From an uncultured bacterium (GTDB taxonomy: Bacteria; Bacillota; Clostridia; Lachnospirales; Lachnospiraceae): a stretch of 33,410 bases of DNA. The notes beneath the pieces are model-generated. The model had not been told where the DNA came from, did no database searches, and saw nothing but the letters and a program-made list of their open reading frames with translations. The stretch spans positions 1 through 33,410 of the forward strand of contig CANSLJ010000037.1 of assembly GCA_947647735.1 (NCBI GenBank). Reading direction: 5' to 3'. A program made the position numbers and the translations under genes. Every line of letters begins with the position of its first letter. Within the stretch, counting starts at the first letter, position 1. This document shows positions 1-8,061 of the stretch, piece after piece.

Positions 1-59
1 TGGATTCCCCTTAAAAAAATGAATGATGTGTTCAGGTAAGGTATGGCAGTGGGGACAGA

Positions 60-89
60 TTGATCGGGAATTGTAAAATGCATTATAAA
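60..89 (+). promoter_or_regulatory. sigma-A-type promoter for aroE
   Basis: TTGATC at 60-65 is followed by an 18-base spacer and TATAAA at 84-89. Transcription would start near base 96. That places the upstream TTG (91) outside the transcript and supports the GTG at 121 as the aroE start. Confidence 0.6.
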
Positions 90-120
90 TTTGCGGCTTT
101 TCAGAAAAAGGAGGACAACA

Positions 121-969
121 GTGAAAAATTATCGCGCAGAATTAACAGGCGTATTTGGTGATCCGGTGGATGACAATCCTACCGGCGTGGTGGAGGAAGC
201 AGCATTTGAGGCAAAAGGGTTAAACTACCGTTATCTGACAGTCAAGGTGCTGCCGGAGGATCTGGAGGCGGCAATGACCGGCGTCCGCGTGCTGGGGATG
301 AAGGGGATCAATCTTACCATGCCGCACAAGGTAAAGGTACTCGCCTGTCTGGACGAACTGAGTGAGGCAGCGTCGATCATCGGCGCTGTGAATACCGTCG
401 TTCACAGAGAGGGCAGGCTTTATGGCGAAAATACGGACGGAAAAGGATTTGTCACCGCTTTAAAAAATGAGGGAATGTCCCTGGAGGGAAAATATGTTAC
501 CATACTCGGGGCAGGCGGTGCTGCAAGGGCTATTTCTGTGGAATGTGCGTTGAACGGTGCGGAGCATATCACCATTATCAACAGAAATACGGAGCGCGGC
601 GGGGAACTGGCGGCGTTACTTTGTGAGAAGGCAGAATGTAAAGCGGAATTTCTGGCGTGGGAGAAGAGGATGAAGCTTCCAGAAAATACGGAAATCCTGA
701 TCAATGGTACTTCGGCAGGATTTTCCCCGAACGTGGAAGAGGGACCGGACATCGACTATTCCACTGTCACGGAAAAAATGTGTGTCTGCGATGTGGTTTT
801 TAATCCGGTGGAGACCGTCTTTCTGAAAGAGGCTGCAAAACGCGGCGCAAAGACAGTGACCGGATTGGGTATGCTTGTACAGCAGGCGGCGCTGAACTTT
901 ACGCTCTGGACCGGCGAGGAAGCGCCTGTGAAGGTGATGGAGGAAGCGCTGAGAAGAGAGTTTGAGTGA
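121..969 (+). CDS. aroE: shikimate dehydrogenase (AroE family)
   Basis: NADP-dependent reduction of 3-dehydroshikimate to shikimate in the cytoplasmic aromatic amino acid pathway. The 282-residue product has normal family length. Visible motifs are NLTMPHK, carrying the catalytic Lys, NTDGKGF with the catalytic Asp, the Rossmann loop GAGGAARA, NGTSAGFSP, and the C-terminal GLGMLVQQA with the substrate-contacting Gln. The GTG at 121 was chosen because AAAAAGGAGG lies six bases before it and because it fits the promoter at 60-89. Oddity: the N-terminal substrate loop reads GDPVDDNPTG, where the usual family form is G-x-P-x-x-H-S-x-S-P, so the two shikimate-binding serines are replaced by Asn and Thr. 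The gene stands alone, separated from the next by a terminator. The family call is firm; strict shikimate specificity is less certain because of the changed loop. Confidence 0.9.
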   Translation: MKNYRAELTGVFGDPVDDNPTGVVEEAAFEAKGLNYRYLTVKVLPEDLEAAMTGVRVLGMKGINLTMPHKVKVLACLDELSEAASIIGAVNTVVHREGRLYGENTDGKGFVTALKNEGMSLEGKYVTILGAGGAARAISVECALNGAEHITIINRNTERGGELAALLCEKAECKAEFLAWEKRMKLPENTEILINGTSAGFSPNVEEGPDIDYSTVTEKMCVCDVVFNPVETVFLKEAAKRGAKTVTGLGMLVQQAALNFTLWTGEEAPVKVMEEALRREFE

Positions 970-977
970 TGTAAAAT

Positions 978-1027
978 ATATCCCTGCTTTGTCATGAATG
1001 GATCGGTGCGGGACAAAGCAGGGATAT
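978..1027. terminator. stem-loop terminator after aroE
   Basis: A perfect 16-base stem (978-993 with 1012-1027) encloses an 18-base loop. Only a weak T stretch follows, so it may act as a bidirectional or modest terminator. It separates aroE from the toxin-antitoxin pair. Confidence 0.6.
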
Positions 1028-1074
1028 TTGAGTTTTAAAAACGTACTATTTTGTAATATAAGTTTCAAAAATGT

Positions 1075-1103
1075 TTGATTTTCGCCAGATAGTTGCATAT
1101 AAT
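1075..1103 (+). promoter_or_regulatory. sigma-A promoter of the AbiE-type pair
   Basis: TTGATT at 1075-1080, a 17-base spacer and a perfect TATAAT at 1098-1103. GAGGTG at 1112-1117 then leads into the ATG at 1123. The leader would be only about 15 bases, so the pair is transcribed independently of aroE. Confidence 0.7.
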
Positions 1104-1122
1104 AATACTATGAGGTGAAAAT

Positions 1123-1704
1123 ATGATAAAAACAACAGCAATGCTTTTAGAAGAATTAAGTCATTATTCAAGTCCAAAGTCAAAACTTTCCCGTATGGTA
1201 AAACAAGGTGATTATATACAGATCGTAAAAGGATTATATGAGACGGATAAAAGTACACCGGCACATCTGCTTGCCGGTAGTATTTATGGTCCCTCTTATC
1301 TTTCTTTTGAATATGCATTGAGTTATTATGGATTAATTCCGGAAGCAGTATATGTTATAACCTGTGCTGCTTTTGAAAAGAAAAAAAAGAAGAAGTATGA
1401 GACACCTTTTGGTACATTTACCTACCGGGATGTACCTTCTGAGGCATTTCCTTTGGGACTTAATCTCGTAAAAGAAAAAAATTATTTTTATCGGATAGCA
1501 TCGCCGGAGAAAGCTGTCTGTGACAAATTATATACAATGGAACCGGCAGGCAATATGAGAGAACTTTTCATATTATTAACAGAAGATCTGCGAATTGAGA
1601 GGGCGGAACTTCAAAAACTGGATTTATCGGTCATTGGAGAATTGAGCGATAAATATCATACCGGAAATATAAAAAAGCTATATTCACTTTTGAGGAGAAT
1701 TTAA
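1123..1704 (+). CDS. abiEi: AbiEi-family antitoxin of a type IV toxin-antitoxin system
   Basis: The 193-residue protein resembles AbiEi antitoxins. It has an N-terminal winged-helix-like segment (about residues 1-55, with SKLSRMVKQGDYIQIVKGLYE), the family motif G-x-S-Y-L-S-F-E-Y-A-L-S-Y-Y-G-L-I-P around residues 55-75, and a C-terminal region with ASPEKAVCDKLYT. In known AbiE systems the antitoxin binds its own promoter and offsets a cognate nucleotidyltransferase toxin without direct complex formation. The partner toxin follows one base after its stop codon. GAGGTG precedes the ATG. Base composition is clearly more AT-rich than the surrounding fab and aro genes, which suggests acquisition. 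A run of eight A within a poly-lysine stretch (around 1381) could be prone to slippage. Confidence 0.85.
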   Translation: MIKTTAMLLEELSHYSSPKSKLSRMVKQGDYIQIVKGLYETDKSTPAHLLAGSIYGPSYLSFEYALSYYGLIPEAVYVITCAAFEKKKKKKYETPFGTFTYRDVPSEAFPLGLNLVKEKNYFYRIASPEKAVCDKLYTMEPAGNMRELFILLTEDLRIERAELQKLDLSVIGELSDKYHTGNIKKLYSLLRRI

Positions 1705-1705
1705 A

Positions 1706-2572
1706 ATGAGTGCCGTCATTGAGCAGATGTTAAAAAGTTATGATATTGAAAATTTTTATGACAGGAAAAATGCCATGAAGGAGATTATGCAGGAGATTGT
1801 TTTATGCGGGCTGTCACGTGCCGGTTTTTTTAAAAAGGCGGCTTTCTACGGTGGAACGGCATTACGGATATTTTATGGGCTGGATCGATTTTCAGAAGAT
1901 CTGGACTTTTCTCTGGAGACAGCGGATCCGGGTTTTGATCTGGCTGAATATTTTCCGGTTCTCCAAAAAGAGATCAGATCGTTTGGTTTGAATGTTGTGA
2001 TCGTTGAAAAGGAAAAGAGCAGAAAAAGCAATATCCGTTCGGCTTTTTTGAAAGGAAATACGAAAGAGCATTTGTTACTATTTTTTGCCGATGAGCATGC
2101 GGCAGGTGAAACTGCAAAAAATGAAATGATCAAAATTAAATTTGAGGTTGATATCAATCCGCCAAAGTATGCTTCTTTTGAGCATAAATACAGGCTGCTT
2201 CCAATACCGTATGAGGTAAATATGTATGATATGCCGTCGCTTTTTGCGGGAAAAATTCATGCTGTTCTTTGTCGTGCATGGCTAAACAGGGTAAAAGGAA
2301 GAGATTTTTATGATTATGTATTTTATCTTTCTCGAAAAACAGCAGTGAATCAAAAGCATCTCAGGGAACGTCTTTTAGATTCGGGATATATTACAGAGAA
2401 TAATTCCTGTTCGTTAAGTGAAATAAAGCATATGCTGAATGAACGATTTGAAGCTGTTGATTTTTCGCAGGCGAAGCAGGATGTAGAGCTTTTTATTCAT
2501 GATGTATCCGCTCTAAATGTATGGAGTGCGGATTTTTTTAGGCAAATCACAGAAAATCTGACTGTTATATAA
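1706..2572 (+). CDS. abiEii: AbiEii/AbiGii-family nucleotidyltransferase toxin
   Basis: The 288-residue protein has the nucleotidyltransferase core of AbiEii toxins: YGGTALR, then RFSEDLDF carrying the D-x-D metal-binding pair (about residues 50-70). Further on are the KIHAVLCRAW helix and the KGRDFYDY motif (about residues 185-205). Such toxins transfer nucleotides to an RNA or protein target and halt growth, and several act in phage abortive infection. All key motifs look intact, so the toxin is probably functional. The ATG begins one base after the antitoxin stop, with TGAGGAG in the antitoxin's last codons as ribosome binding site, so the two are translationally coupled. It is AT-rich like its partner. 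The cellular target cannot be read from sequence. Confidence 0.88.
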   Translation: MSAVIEQMLKSYDIENFYDRKNAMKEIMQEIVLCGLSRAGFFKKAAFYGGTALRIFYGLDRFSEDLDFSLETADPGFDLAEYFPVLQKEIRSFGLNVVIVEKEKSRKSNIRSAFLKGNTKEHLLLFFADEHAAGETAKNEMIKIKFEVDINPPKYASFEHKYRLLPIPYEVNMYDMPSLFAGKIHAVLCRAWLNRVKGRDFYDYVFYLSRKTAVNQKHLRERLLDSGYITENNSCSLSEIKHMLNERFEAVDFSQAKQDVELFIHDVSALNVWSADFFRQITENLTVI

Positions 2573-2604
2573 ACAATCCACCGGTAATTTTGACAATCTT
2601 AAAT

Positions 2605-2695
2605 TTTGATTATAAAAATACTTGACATTCAAATAAAACGGCTATATACTTTGACTGTCAAACATAAATAAATTCAAAATATTTGATTGTTCAAA
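2605..2695 (+). promoter_or_regulatory. array of FabT-like operators at the fabH promoter
   Basis: Three TTTGA/TCAAA palindromes surround the promoter: TTGA-CAT-TCAA at 2622-2632 over the -35 box, TTTGA-CTG-TCAAA at 2650-2662 directly after the -10, and TTTGA-TTGT-TCAAA at 2682-2695. A degenerate copy, TTTGA-TTA-TAAAA, lies at 2605-2617. The known streptococcal FabT box has a TTTGA-N3-TCAAA core, and a FabT-like gene closes this cluster. Repression by occlusion is inferred. Confidence 0.7.
2622..2650 (+). promoter_or_regulatory. sigma-A promoter of the fatty-acid cluster
   Basis: TTGACA at 2622-2627 (perfect -35), a 17-base spacer and TATACT at 2645-2650. The predicted start near 2657 falls inside the second palindrome. 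The leader to fabH is about 120 bases. Confidence 0.8.
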
Positions 2696-2780
2696 CATTT
2701 TGGACGGGATTATGATTCATTGCACTAACAGAGAAAGCAAAGATTTTTTGTGCAAAATAAAATAAGAAAGTAGAGAGATT

Positions 2781-3743
2781 ATGTCGGCAGTGATTTGTGG
2801 AACGGGTTCGTATGCACCGGCTTATATCATGGATAATGATAAGATAGCGGAGCTGGTAGAGACAAACGATGCCTGGATAAGGGAGAGAACAGGAATAAGA
2901 CAGCGCCATATCGCAAAAACGGAAACCACCGTCTATATGGCGGCGGAGGCGGCGAAGCGGGCAATCGAGAACGCCGGGATATCCCCGGAGGAAATCGAAC
3001 TGATCATCGTGGCAACTCTTTCTTCCGATGTGATCCTGCCCTGCAGCGCCTGCGAGGTGCAAAAGGAGATCGGGGCGGACCGGGCGGCAGCTTTTGATAT
3101 CAATGCTGCCTGCAGCGGCTTTACGATCGCCTACAATATGGCGGACGCTTTTTTTGAGGCGGGGCAGTATCAGACAGCACTGATCGTGGCGGCAGAGAGC
3201 CTTTCTCATCTGACGGACTGGACGGACCGGGGCACCTGTATTTTGTTCGGTGACGGCGCCGGTGCGGCGGTGATGAAGAAAAAACAGGGGAGGCATTATT
3301 TTTCCGTCACCCATTCCGACGGGACAAAAGGCTGGACGCTGACCTGTAAGAACCGCCTTGAGACAGGTATGGGGCAGCTCCCCAGAGAATATTACATAGA
3401 TATGAACGGACAGGAGATCTTTAAGTTTGCGGTCCGCAAAGTCCCGGAACTGATCCGGGAAGTGTTGCAGAAGAACAACGTGAGGCAGGAAGAGATCACA
3501 TGGTTTGTGGTGCATCAGGCAAACAGCAGGATCCTGGAATCCGTGGCAAAGCATCTGGGAGAACCGTCATGGAAGTTTCCGATGAACCTGCAGCATTACG
3601 GCAATACTTCTTCCGCCAGCATCCCGCTTCTTCTGGATGAGCTGAACAGGCAGGGAAAGCTGAAAAAGGGCGATAAGATACTGCTTGCCGGCTTCGGCGC
3701 AGGGCTGACCTGGAGCGGCAATATCCTTGATTGGGGGATGTAG
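2781..3743 (+). CDS. fabH: beta-ketoacyl-ACP synthase III
   Basis: Starts fatty-acid chains by condensing acetyl-CoA (or a branched acyl-CoA) with malonyl-ACP. The 320-residue protein carries the full catalytic triad of the family: Cys111 in NAACSGF, His245 in VVHQAN and Asn275 in HYGNTSS. The C-terminal GFGAGLTW motif is typical. It is the first gene of the cluster, behind a promoter with FabT-like operators, so its expression should follow the acyl-ACP state of the cell. The Shine-Dalgarno is weak (AGAGAG before ATG 2781), but the N-terminus aligns with the family without extension. About 200 bases with no recognisable gene separate it from acpP. Confidence 0.97.
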   Translation: MSAVICGTGSYAPAYIMDNDKIAELVETNDAWIRERTGIRQRHIAKTETTVYMAAEAAKRAIENAGISPEEIELIIVATLSSDVILPCSACEVQKEIGADRAAAFDINAACSGFTIAYNMADAFFEAGQYQTALIVAAESLSHLTDWTDRGTCILFGDGAGAAVMKKKQGRHYFSVTHSDGTKGWTLTCKNRLETGMGQLPREYYIDMNGQEIFKFAVRKVPELIREVLQKNNVRQEEITWFVVHQANSRILESVAKHLGEPSWKFPMNLQHYGNTSSASIPLLLDELNRQGKLKKGDKILLAGFGAGLTWSGNILDWGM

Positions 3744-3940
3744 GTCCTGTTTCGGGATGACCGGTGCGTGGATGAAATACTTTTATCATACAAGCTGATA
3801 TCCGGAGGAGATCCGGTTTATCATAGAAAATCATACAGAGGCTGTCCGATGCATCTGCGGAGTTCGGTCTGCTGTCTGTGAAAGAAAAAGAGATCAGGAA
3901 GTAAAAGCTTCTGAAAAAATGAAACGTGGAGGAAAAAACA

Positions 3941-4168
3941 ATGGTAGAAAGAATCAGAGAGATCGCAGCAGAGAATTTAAATCTGGAAATGGAGGTTGTA
4001 ACAGCTACGGCAAAGTTCAAGGAGGATCTGGAGATCGATTCCCTTGATCTGTTTGAACTGGCAATGGCACTGGAAGAGGAATACAACATCGAGATTCCGG
4101 CGGAGGATCTGGAGAAACTCACCTGCATCGAGGATGTTGCAAAGTACATCGAAGAGCATCAGGCGTAA
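3941..4168 (+). CDS. acpP: acyl carrier protein
   Basis: A 75-residue acidic protein that carries growing acyl chains on a 4'-phosphopantetheine arm. The attachment serine is in the EIDSLDLFEL motif (about residues 34-43). The reading frame is open from a GTG at 3926, but ATG 3941 is the likely start because GGAGG at 3928-3932 lies just before it, and this gives the canonical ACP length. It sits between fabH and fabK. The 197-base gap upstream (3744-3940) holds no gene, clear promoter or terminator that I can see. It may be a site of differential expression, since ACP is usually needed in excess over the enzymes. Confidence 0.96.
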   Translation: MVERIREIAAENLNLEMEVVTATAKFKEDLEIDSLDLFELAMALEEEYNIEIPAEDLEKLTCIEDVAKYIEEHQA

Positions 4169-4182
4169 GGCGGAGGCTGTGA

Positions 4183-5121
4183 ATGAAAACGGAAATAACG
4201 AAGCTTTTGGGAATTGAATATCCGATCATTCAGGGCGGTATGGCATGGGTGGCGGAATACCATCTTGCATCAGCGGTTTCAAATGCCGGAGGGCTCGGAC
4301 TGATCGGGGCGGCAAACGCTCCGGCGGACTGGGTGCGGGATCAGGTACGAAAGATGAAGGAACTGACGGATAAACCATTCGGCGTCAATATCATGCTGAT
4401 GAGTCCTTATGCTGATGAAGTGGCGAAGGTGATGGTGGAAGAGAAGGTGCCGGTGGTGACTACCGGAGCCGGAAATCCGGAGAAATATATCGGCGCATGG
4501 AAGGAAGCGGGCATCAAGGTGATTCCTGTGGTGGCTTCCGTTGCACTGGCAAGGAGAATGGAGCGCGTGGGCGCTGACGCTGTGGTAGCCGAAGGAACGG
4601 AAGCCGGCGGACATATCGGGGAGAGCACGACCATGGTGCTTGTACCTCAGGTTGTGGACGCTGTGCAGATACCGGTCATAGCGGCAGGCGGCATCGCTGA
4701 CGGCAGAGGCGTGGTAGCGGCATTTATGCTGGGCGCAAAGGGCGTTCAACTGGGAACGCATTTTGTTGTCACCGAAGAATGTCAGGTCCATGAAAACTAT
4801 AAAGAGCGTATTTTAAAGGCGAAAGATATCGATACCAGAGTGACGGGAAGAAGCACCGGGCATCCGGTACGGGCGCTGCGCAATGAGATGACCAGAAAAT
4901 ATATGGAGCTGGAAAAGAACGGCGCATCTTTTGAGGAGTTGGAGCTGCTGGGCGTGGGCGGTCTGCGCAAGGCAGTGGTGGAAGGCGATATGAAAAACGG
5001 AAGCCTGATGGCAGGACAGATCGCCGGCATGGTGAAGGAATCCATGAGCTGTAAGGCACTCATCGAGAAACTGGTCTCCGAAGCGGACGCTCTGATGAAA
5101 GGAACAAATATCTATGAGTAA
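4183..5121 (+). CDS. fabK: FMN-dependent enoyl-ACP reductase II
   Basis: Catalyses the last reduction of each elongation cycle, using FMN and NAD(P)H in a TIM-barrel fold unrelated to FabI. The 312-residue protein shows PIIQGGMAW near the N-terminus, TTGAGNP, and AEGTEAGGHIGE with His144, the position of the catalytic His in pneumococcal FabK, as I recall it. AAGGIADGRG and a phosphate-binding GAKGVQLGT follow. CGGAGG lies six bases before the ATG. The last 8 bases overlap fabD, implying coupled translation. With a FabK and no fabI visible here, the organism may be insensitive to triclosan-type inhibitors. This is inference, since fabI could lie elsewhere. Confidence 0.95.
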   Translation: MKTEITKLLGIEYPIIQGGMAWVAEYHLASAVSNAGGLGLIGAANAPADWVRDQVRKMKELTDKPFGVNIMLMSPYADEVAKVMVEEKVPVVTTGAGNPEKYIGAWKEAGIKVIPVVASVALARRMERVGADAVVAEGTEAGGHIGESTTMVLVPQVVDAVQIPVIAAGGIADGRGVVAAFMLGAKGVQLGTHFVVTEECQVHENYKERILKAKDIDTRVTGRSTGHPVRALRNEMTRKYMELEKNGASFEELELLGVGGLRKAVVEGDMKNGSLMAGQIAGMVKESMSCKALIEKLVSEADALMKGTNIYE

Positions 5122-6028
5122 AGTGGCATATCTCTATCCGGGACAGGGCGTACAGACCGCCGGAATGGGAAAAGATTTTTATGAAAACAGCGTCCTTTCA
5201 AAGGAAGTATACGATAAGGCTTCCGAAGCGCTGGGGCTTGATATGAAAGAGCTCTGTTTTGAAAAAAATGACAGGCTGGATCTGACGGAGTACACACAGG
5301 CGGCACTGGTCACGACCTACCTTGCGATGACAAGGGAGCTGGAAGCGCGGGGCGTTCATGCGGATATCACGGCAGGCCTTTCCCTCGGGGAGTATGCGGC
5401 GATCGCGGCGGCGGGAGCGATGACGGATATGCAGGCGGTGCAGCTTGTCAGGAAGCGCGGCATCCTGATGCAGAATACGGTACCCGCCGGAGAGGGCGCC
5501 ATGTGCGCGGTGCTGGCGCTGGATGAAAAGATCATCGAGCAGGTTCTGGAAGGGATAGAGGATGTGACCATCGCGAATTATAACTGTCCGGGACAGATCG
5601 TGATCACCGGGAAGACCGCTCAGGTTGCAATAGCGAAGGAAAAACTGGAGGCAGCGGGAGCAAGGCGCTGTATCATGCTGAATGTCAGCGGTCCGTTCCA
5701 TTCACCGCTGTTGAAAGAAGCGGGAGATCAGCTCTTTGCAGAGATGGAAAAGATGGCATTCGGAGAACTTGCGATTCCCTATATCACCAATGTAACGGCA
5801 CAGAAAGTAACGGATGCACAGCAGATCAAACCGCTGTTGGCGAAACAGGTATCTTCGCCGGTGCAGTGGATGCAGAGCATGAAGGCTATGCTGGAAGAGG
5901 GTGTAGATACCTTTGTGGAGATCGGACCGGGCAGAACGCTGGCGGGCTTTATGAAGAAGATCGCGCCGGAAGTGAAGGTGCATCAGGTGGCAAAGTGGGA
6001 AGATCTGGAGAAGATAGAACTGAGATGA
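5114..6028 (+). CDS. fabD: malonyl-CoA:ACP transacylase
   Basis: Moves malonyl groups from CoA to ACP to feed elongation. The 304-residue protein has the N-terminal PGQGVQTAGMG oxyanion loop, the nucleophile Ser90 in GLSLGEYAA and the partner His196 in SGPFHSPLL, all in family spacing. The Leu in place of His before the nucleophile (GLSLGE rather than GHSLGE) also occurs in streptococcal FabD as I recall it. The ATG lies inside the last codons of fabK in the ATGAGTAA overlap. fabG starts ten bases after its stop. Confidence 0.96.
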   Translation: MSKVAYLYPGQGVQTAGMGKDFYENSVLSKEVYDKASEALGLDMKELCFEKNDRLDLTEYTQAALVTTYLAMTRELEARGVHADITAGLSLGEYAAIAAAGAMTDMQAVQLVRKRGILMQNTVPAGEGAMCAVLALDEKIIEQVLEGIEDVTIANYNCPGQIVITGKTAQVAIAKEKLEAAGARRCIMLNVSGPFHSPLLKEAGDQLFAEMEKMAFGELAIPYITNVTAQKVTDAQQIKPLLAKQVSSPVQWMQSMKAMLEEGVDTFVEIGPGRTLAGFMKKIAPEVKVHQVAKWEDLEKIELR

Positions 6029-6038
6029 GGATTTTTAT

Positions 6039-6779
6039 ATGTTGACAGGAAAAACAGCCGTGATAACCGGCGCATCCAGAGGAATCGGAAAAGCAGTTGC
6101 CGTTCATATGGCACAGCTTGGCGCGCAGGTGATCATCAATTATAACGGTTCGGAAGAAAAAGCGAAAGAAGTACAGAAAGAGATCATTGAGGCGGGCGGT
6201 AAGGCGTTTATCTACCAGTGCAATGTATCTGATTTCAAACAGTGTGAAAGCTTTGTGAAAGAGATCGTCGGCAAGTTTGGCAGGATAGATATTCTGGTAA
6301 ACAATGCGGGCATCACGAAGGACGGCCTGCTGATGAGCATGTCGGAGGAAGCCTTTGATCAGGTGATACAGGTCAATCTGAAAGGTGCTTTTAATATGAT
6401 CCGGTTTGTCTCCAGGCAGATGCTGAAACAGAGAAGCGGACGTATCATCAATATGGCGTCTGTGGTAGGCGTATCGGGCAATGCGGGGCAGGCAAACTAT
6501 GCGGCGTCCAAAGCCGGCGTGATCGGGCTTACCAAGTCGGCGGCAAAGGAACTGGCGCCCAGAGGCATCACGGTAAATGCTATCGCACCGGGCTATATCA
6601 GCACAGATATGACAGGGCAGTTAAAGGATGAGGTGAAGGCGGAGATCGCGTCAAGGATCCCGCTGGGCACGATTGGCGAACCGAAGCAGGTGGCTTATGC
6701 GGCAGCCTTTCTGGCATCTGATGAGGCAGACTATATCACAGGACAGGTGCTGCACGTAGATGGCGGAATGGTCATCTAA
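6039..6779 (+). CDS. fabG: 3-oxoacyl-ACP reductase
   Basis: NADPH-dependent reduction of 3-ketoacyl-ACP. A 246-residue short-chain dehydrogenase with the cofactor loop TGASRGIG (residues 10-17), the NNAG motif, and the catalytic residues Ser141, Tyr154 and Lys158 (Y-x-x-x-K in NYAASKAG). The C-terminus YITGQVLHVDGGMVI is typical of FabG rather than of other short-chain dehydrogenases. GATGAGG overlaps the fabD stop and serves as the ribosome binding site. Confidence 0.96.
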   Translation: MLTGKTAVITGASRGIGKAVAVHMAQLGAQVIINYNGSEEKAKEVQKEIIEAGGKAFIYQCNVSDFKQCESFVKEIVGKFGRIDILVNNAGITKDGLLMSMSEEAFDQVIQVNLKGAFNMIRFVSRQMLKQRSGRIINMASVVGVSGNAGQANYAASKAGVIGLTKSAAKELAPRGITVNAIAPGYISTDMTGQLKDEVKAEIASRIPLGTIGEPKQVAYAAAFLASDEADYITGQVLHVDGGMVI

Positions 6780-6796
6780 GATATATGGAGGTAACC

Positions 6797-8035
6797 ATGA
6801 AAAGACGAGTAGTTGTGACAGGGCTTGGGGCGGTGACACCGATCGGAAACACGGTGCAGGAGTTCTGGGATTCTGTGAAAAAAGGAACCGTGGGTATCGG
6901 TGAGATCACAAAATTCGATACCACAGATTATAAAGTGAAGCTGGCAGCAGAAGTGAAAGGTTTTGTCGCAAAAGACCGCATGGATCCGAGAGCGGCAAGG
7001 CGTATGGAACCCTTTTCCCAGTATGCGGTGGCGGCGGCGAAAGAGGCTTTTGAGGATGCCGGCATCGATATGGAACAGGAAGATCCCTACCGCGCGGGTG
7101 TGATCGTGGGCTCCGGCATCGGCAGCCTGCAGGAAGTGGAGCGGGAGTATGAAAAAATACTGACCAAAGGACCTGCCCGGGTAAATCCCCTGATGGTGCC
7201 CTTGATGATCTCCAACATGGCGGCAGGCAACATTTCCATTCAGCTTGGACTGAAGGGAAAATGCACCAACGTGGTCACAGCCTGCGCAACCGGTACAAAC
7301 TGTATCGGGGATGCACTTCGGGCGATCCAGTACGGGGATGCGGATGTGATGCTTGCAGGCGGTACGGAGAGCAGTATCTGCCCCACCGGCGTGGCAGGAT
7401 TCAGTTCCCTGACAGCGCTCTCAAAAGCGACGGATCCCATGCGGGCCTCCATTCCCTTTGACAAGGAGCGGGATGGCTTTGTACTTGGCGAAGGCGCCGG
7501 CGTCGTGGTTCTGGAGGAACTGGAACATGCGAAAAAACGAGGCGCGCATATCTATGCGGAGCTTGTGGGTTATGGTTCCACGGCGGATGCTTTCCATATC
7601 ACTTCCCCGATGGAGGACGGCAGCGGGGCGGCGAAGGCGATGGAAGCTGCCATGCAGGAAGCGGAAATAGAGCCGGCTCAGATCGATTATATCAACGCCC
7701 ACGGCACAGCTACCCATCACAACGATCTGTTTGAGACAAGAGCGATCAAGGCAGCTTTCGGGGATGCGGCAAAGAGCGTTCAGATCAATTCCACAAAGTC
7801 CATGATCGGACATCTGCTCGGCGCGGCAGGCGCGGTGGAGTTTATCGTTTCCGTCAAGAGCCTGCAGGATAATTTTGTGCATCAGACCATGGGAACAAAG
7901 GAGACAGAGGAAGAGTGCGACTTAAATTACACGCTGGGCGTGCCGGTGGAGAAAGAGCTTCACTATGTTATGAGCAATTCCCTCGGGTTTGGCGGACATA
8001 ATGCGTCGCTTGTGCTGAAGAAGTACGAAGAATAA
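6797..8035 (+). CDS. fabF: beta-ketoacyl-ACP synthase II
   Basis: Elongating condensing enzyme. With the start at ATG 6797 the product has 412 residues, and the catalytic Cys163 (TACATGTNC), His302 (NAHGTAT) and His339 (SMIGHLLGA) fall in the usual places. An in-frame ATG at 6785 is rejected because it forms part of the Shine-Dalgarno GGAGG at 6787-6791, five bases before the chosen start. It lies 17 bases after fabG and is followed by accB, the streptococcal gene order. Confidence 0.96.
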   Translation: MKRRVVVTGLGAVTPIGNTVQEFWDSVKKGTVGIGEITKFDTTDYKVKLAAEVKGFVAKDRMDPRAARRMEPFSQYAVAAAKEAFEDAGIDMEQEDPYRAGVIVGSGIGSLQEVEREYEKILTKGPARVNPLMVPLMISNMAAGNISIQLGLKGKCTNVVTACATGTNCIGDALRAIQYGDADVMLAGGTESSICPTGVAGFSSLTALSKATDPMRASIPFDKERDGFVLGEGAGVVVLEELEHAKKRGAHIYAELVGYGSTADAFHITSPMEDGSGAAKAMEAAMQEAEIEPAQIDYINAHGTATHHNDLFETRAIKAAFGDAAKSVQINSTKSMIGHLLGAAGAVEFIVSVKSLQDNFVHQTMGTKETEEECDLNYTLGVPVEKELHYVMSNSLGFGGHNASLVLKKYEE

Positions 8036-8061
8036 ATGGATCAGAGTGAGGAACATCATAT

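Noticed and set aside
2691-3554. Long minus-strand open frame opposite fabH
   Set aside because: Its product is rich in His, Cys and Arg with no family motifs, as expected for the complement of a GC-rich gene; fabH has full catalytic residues on the other strand.
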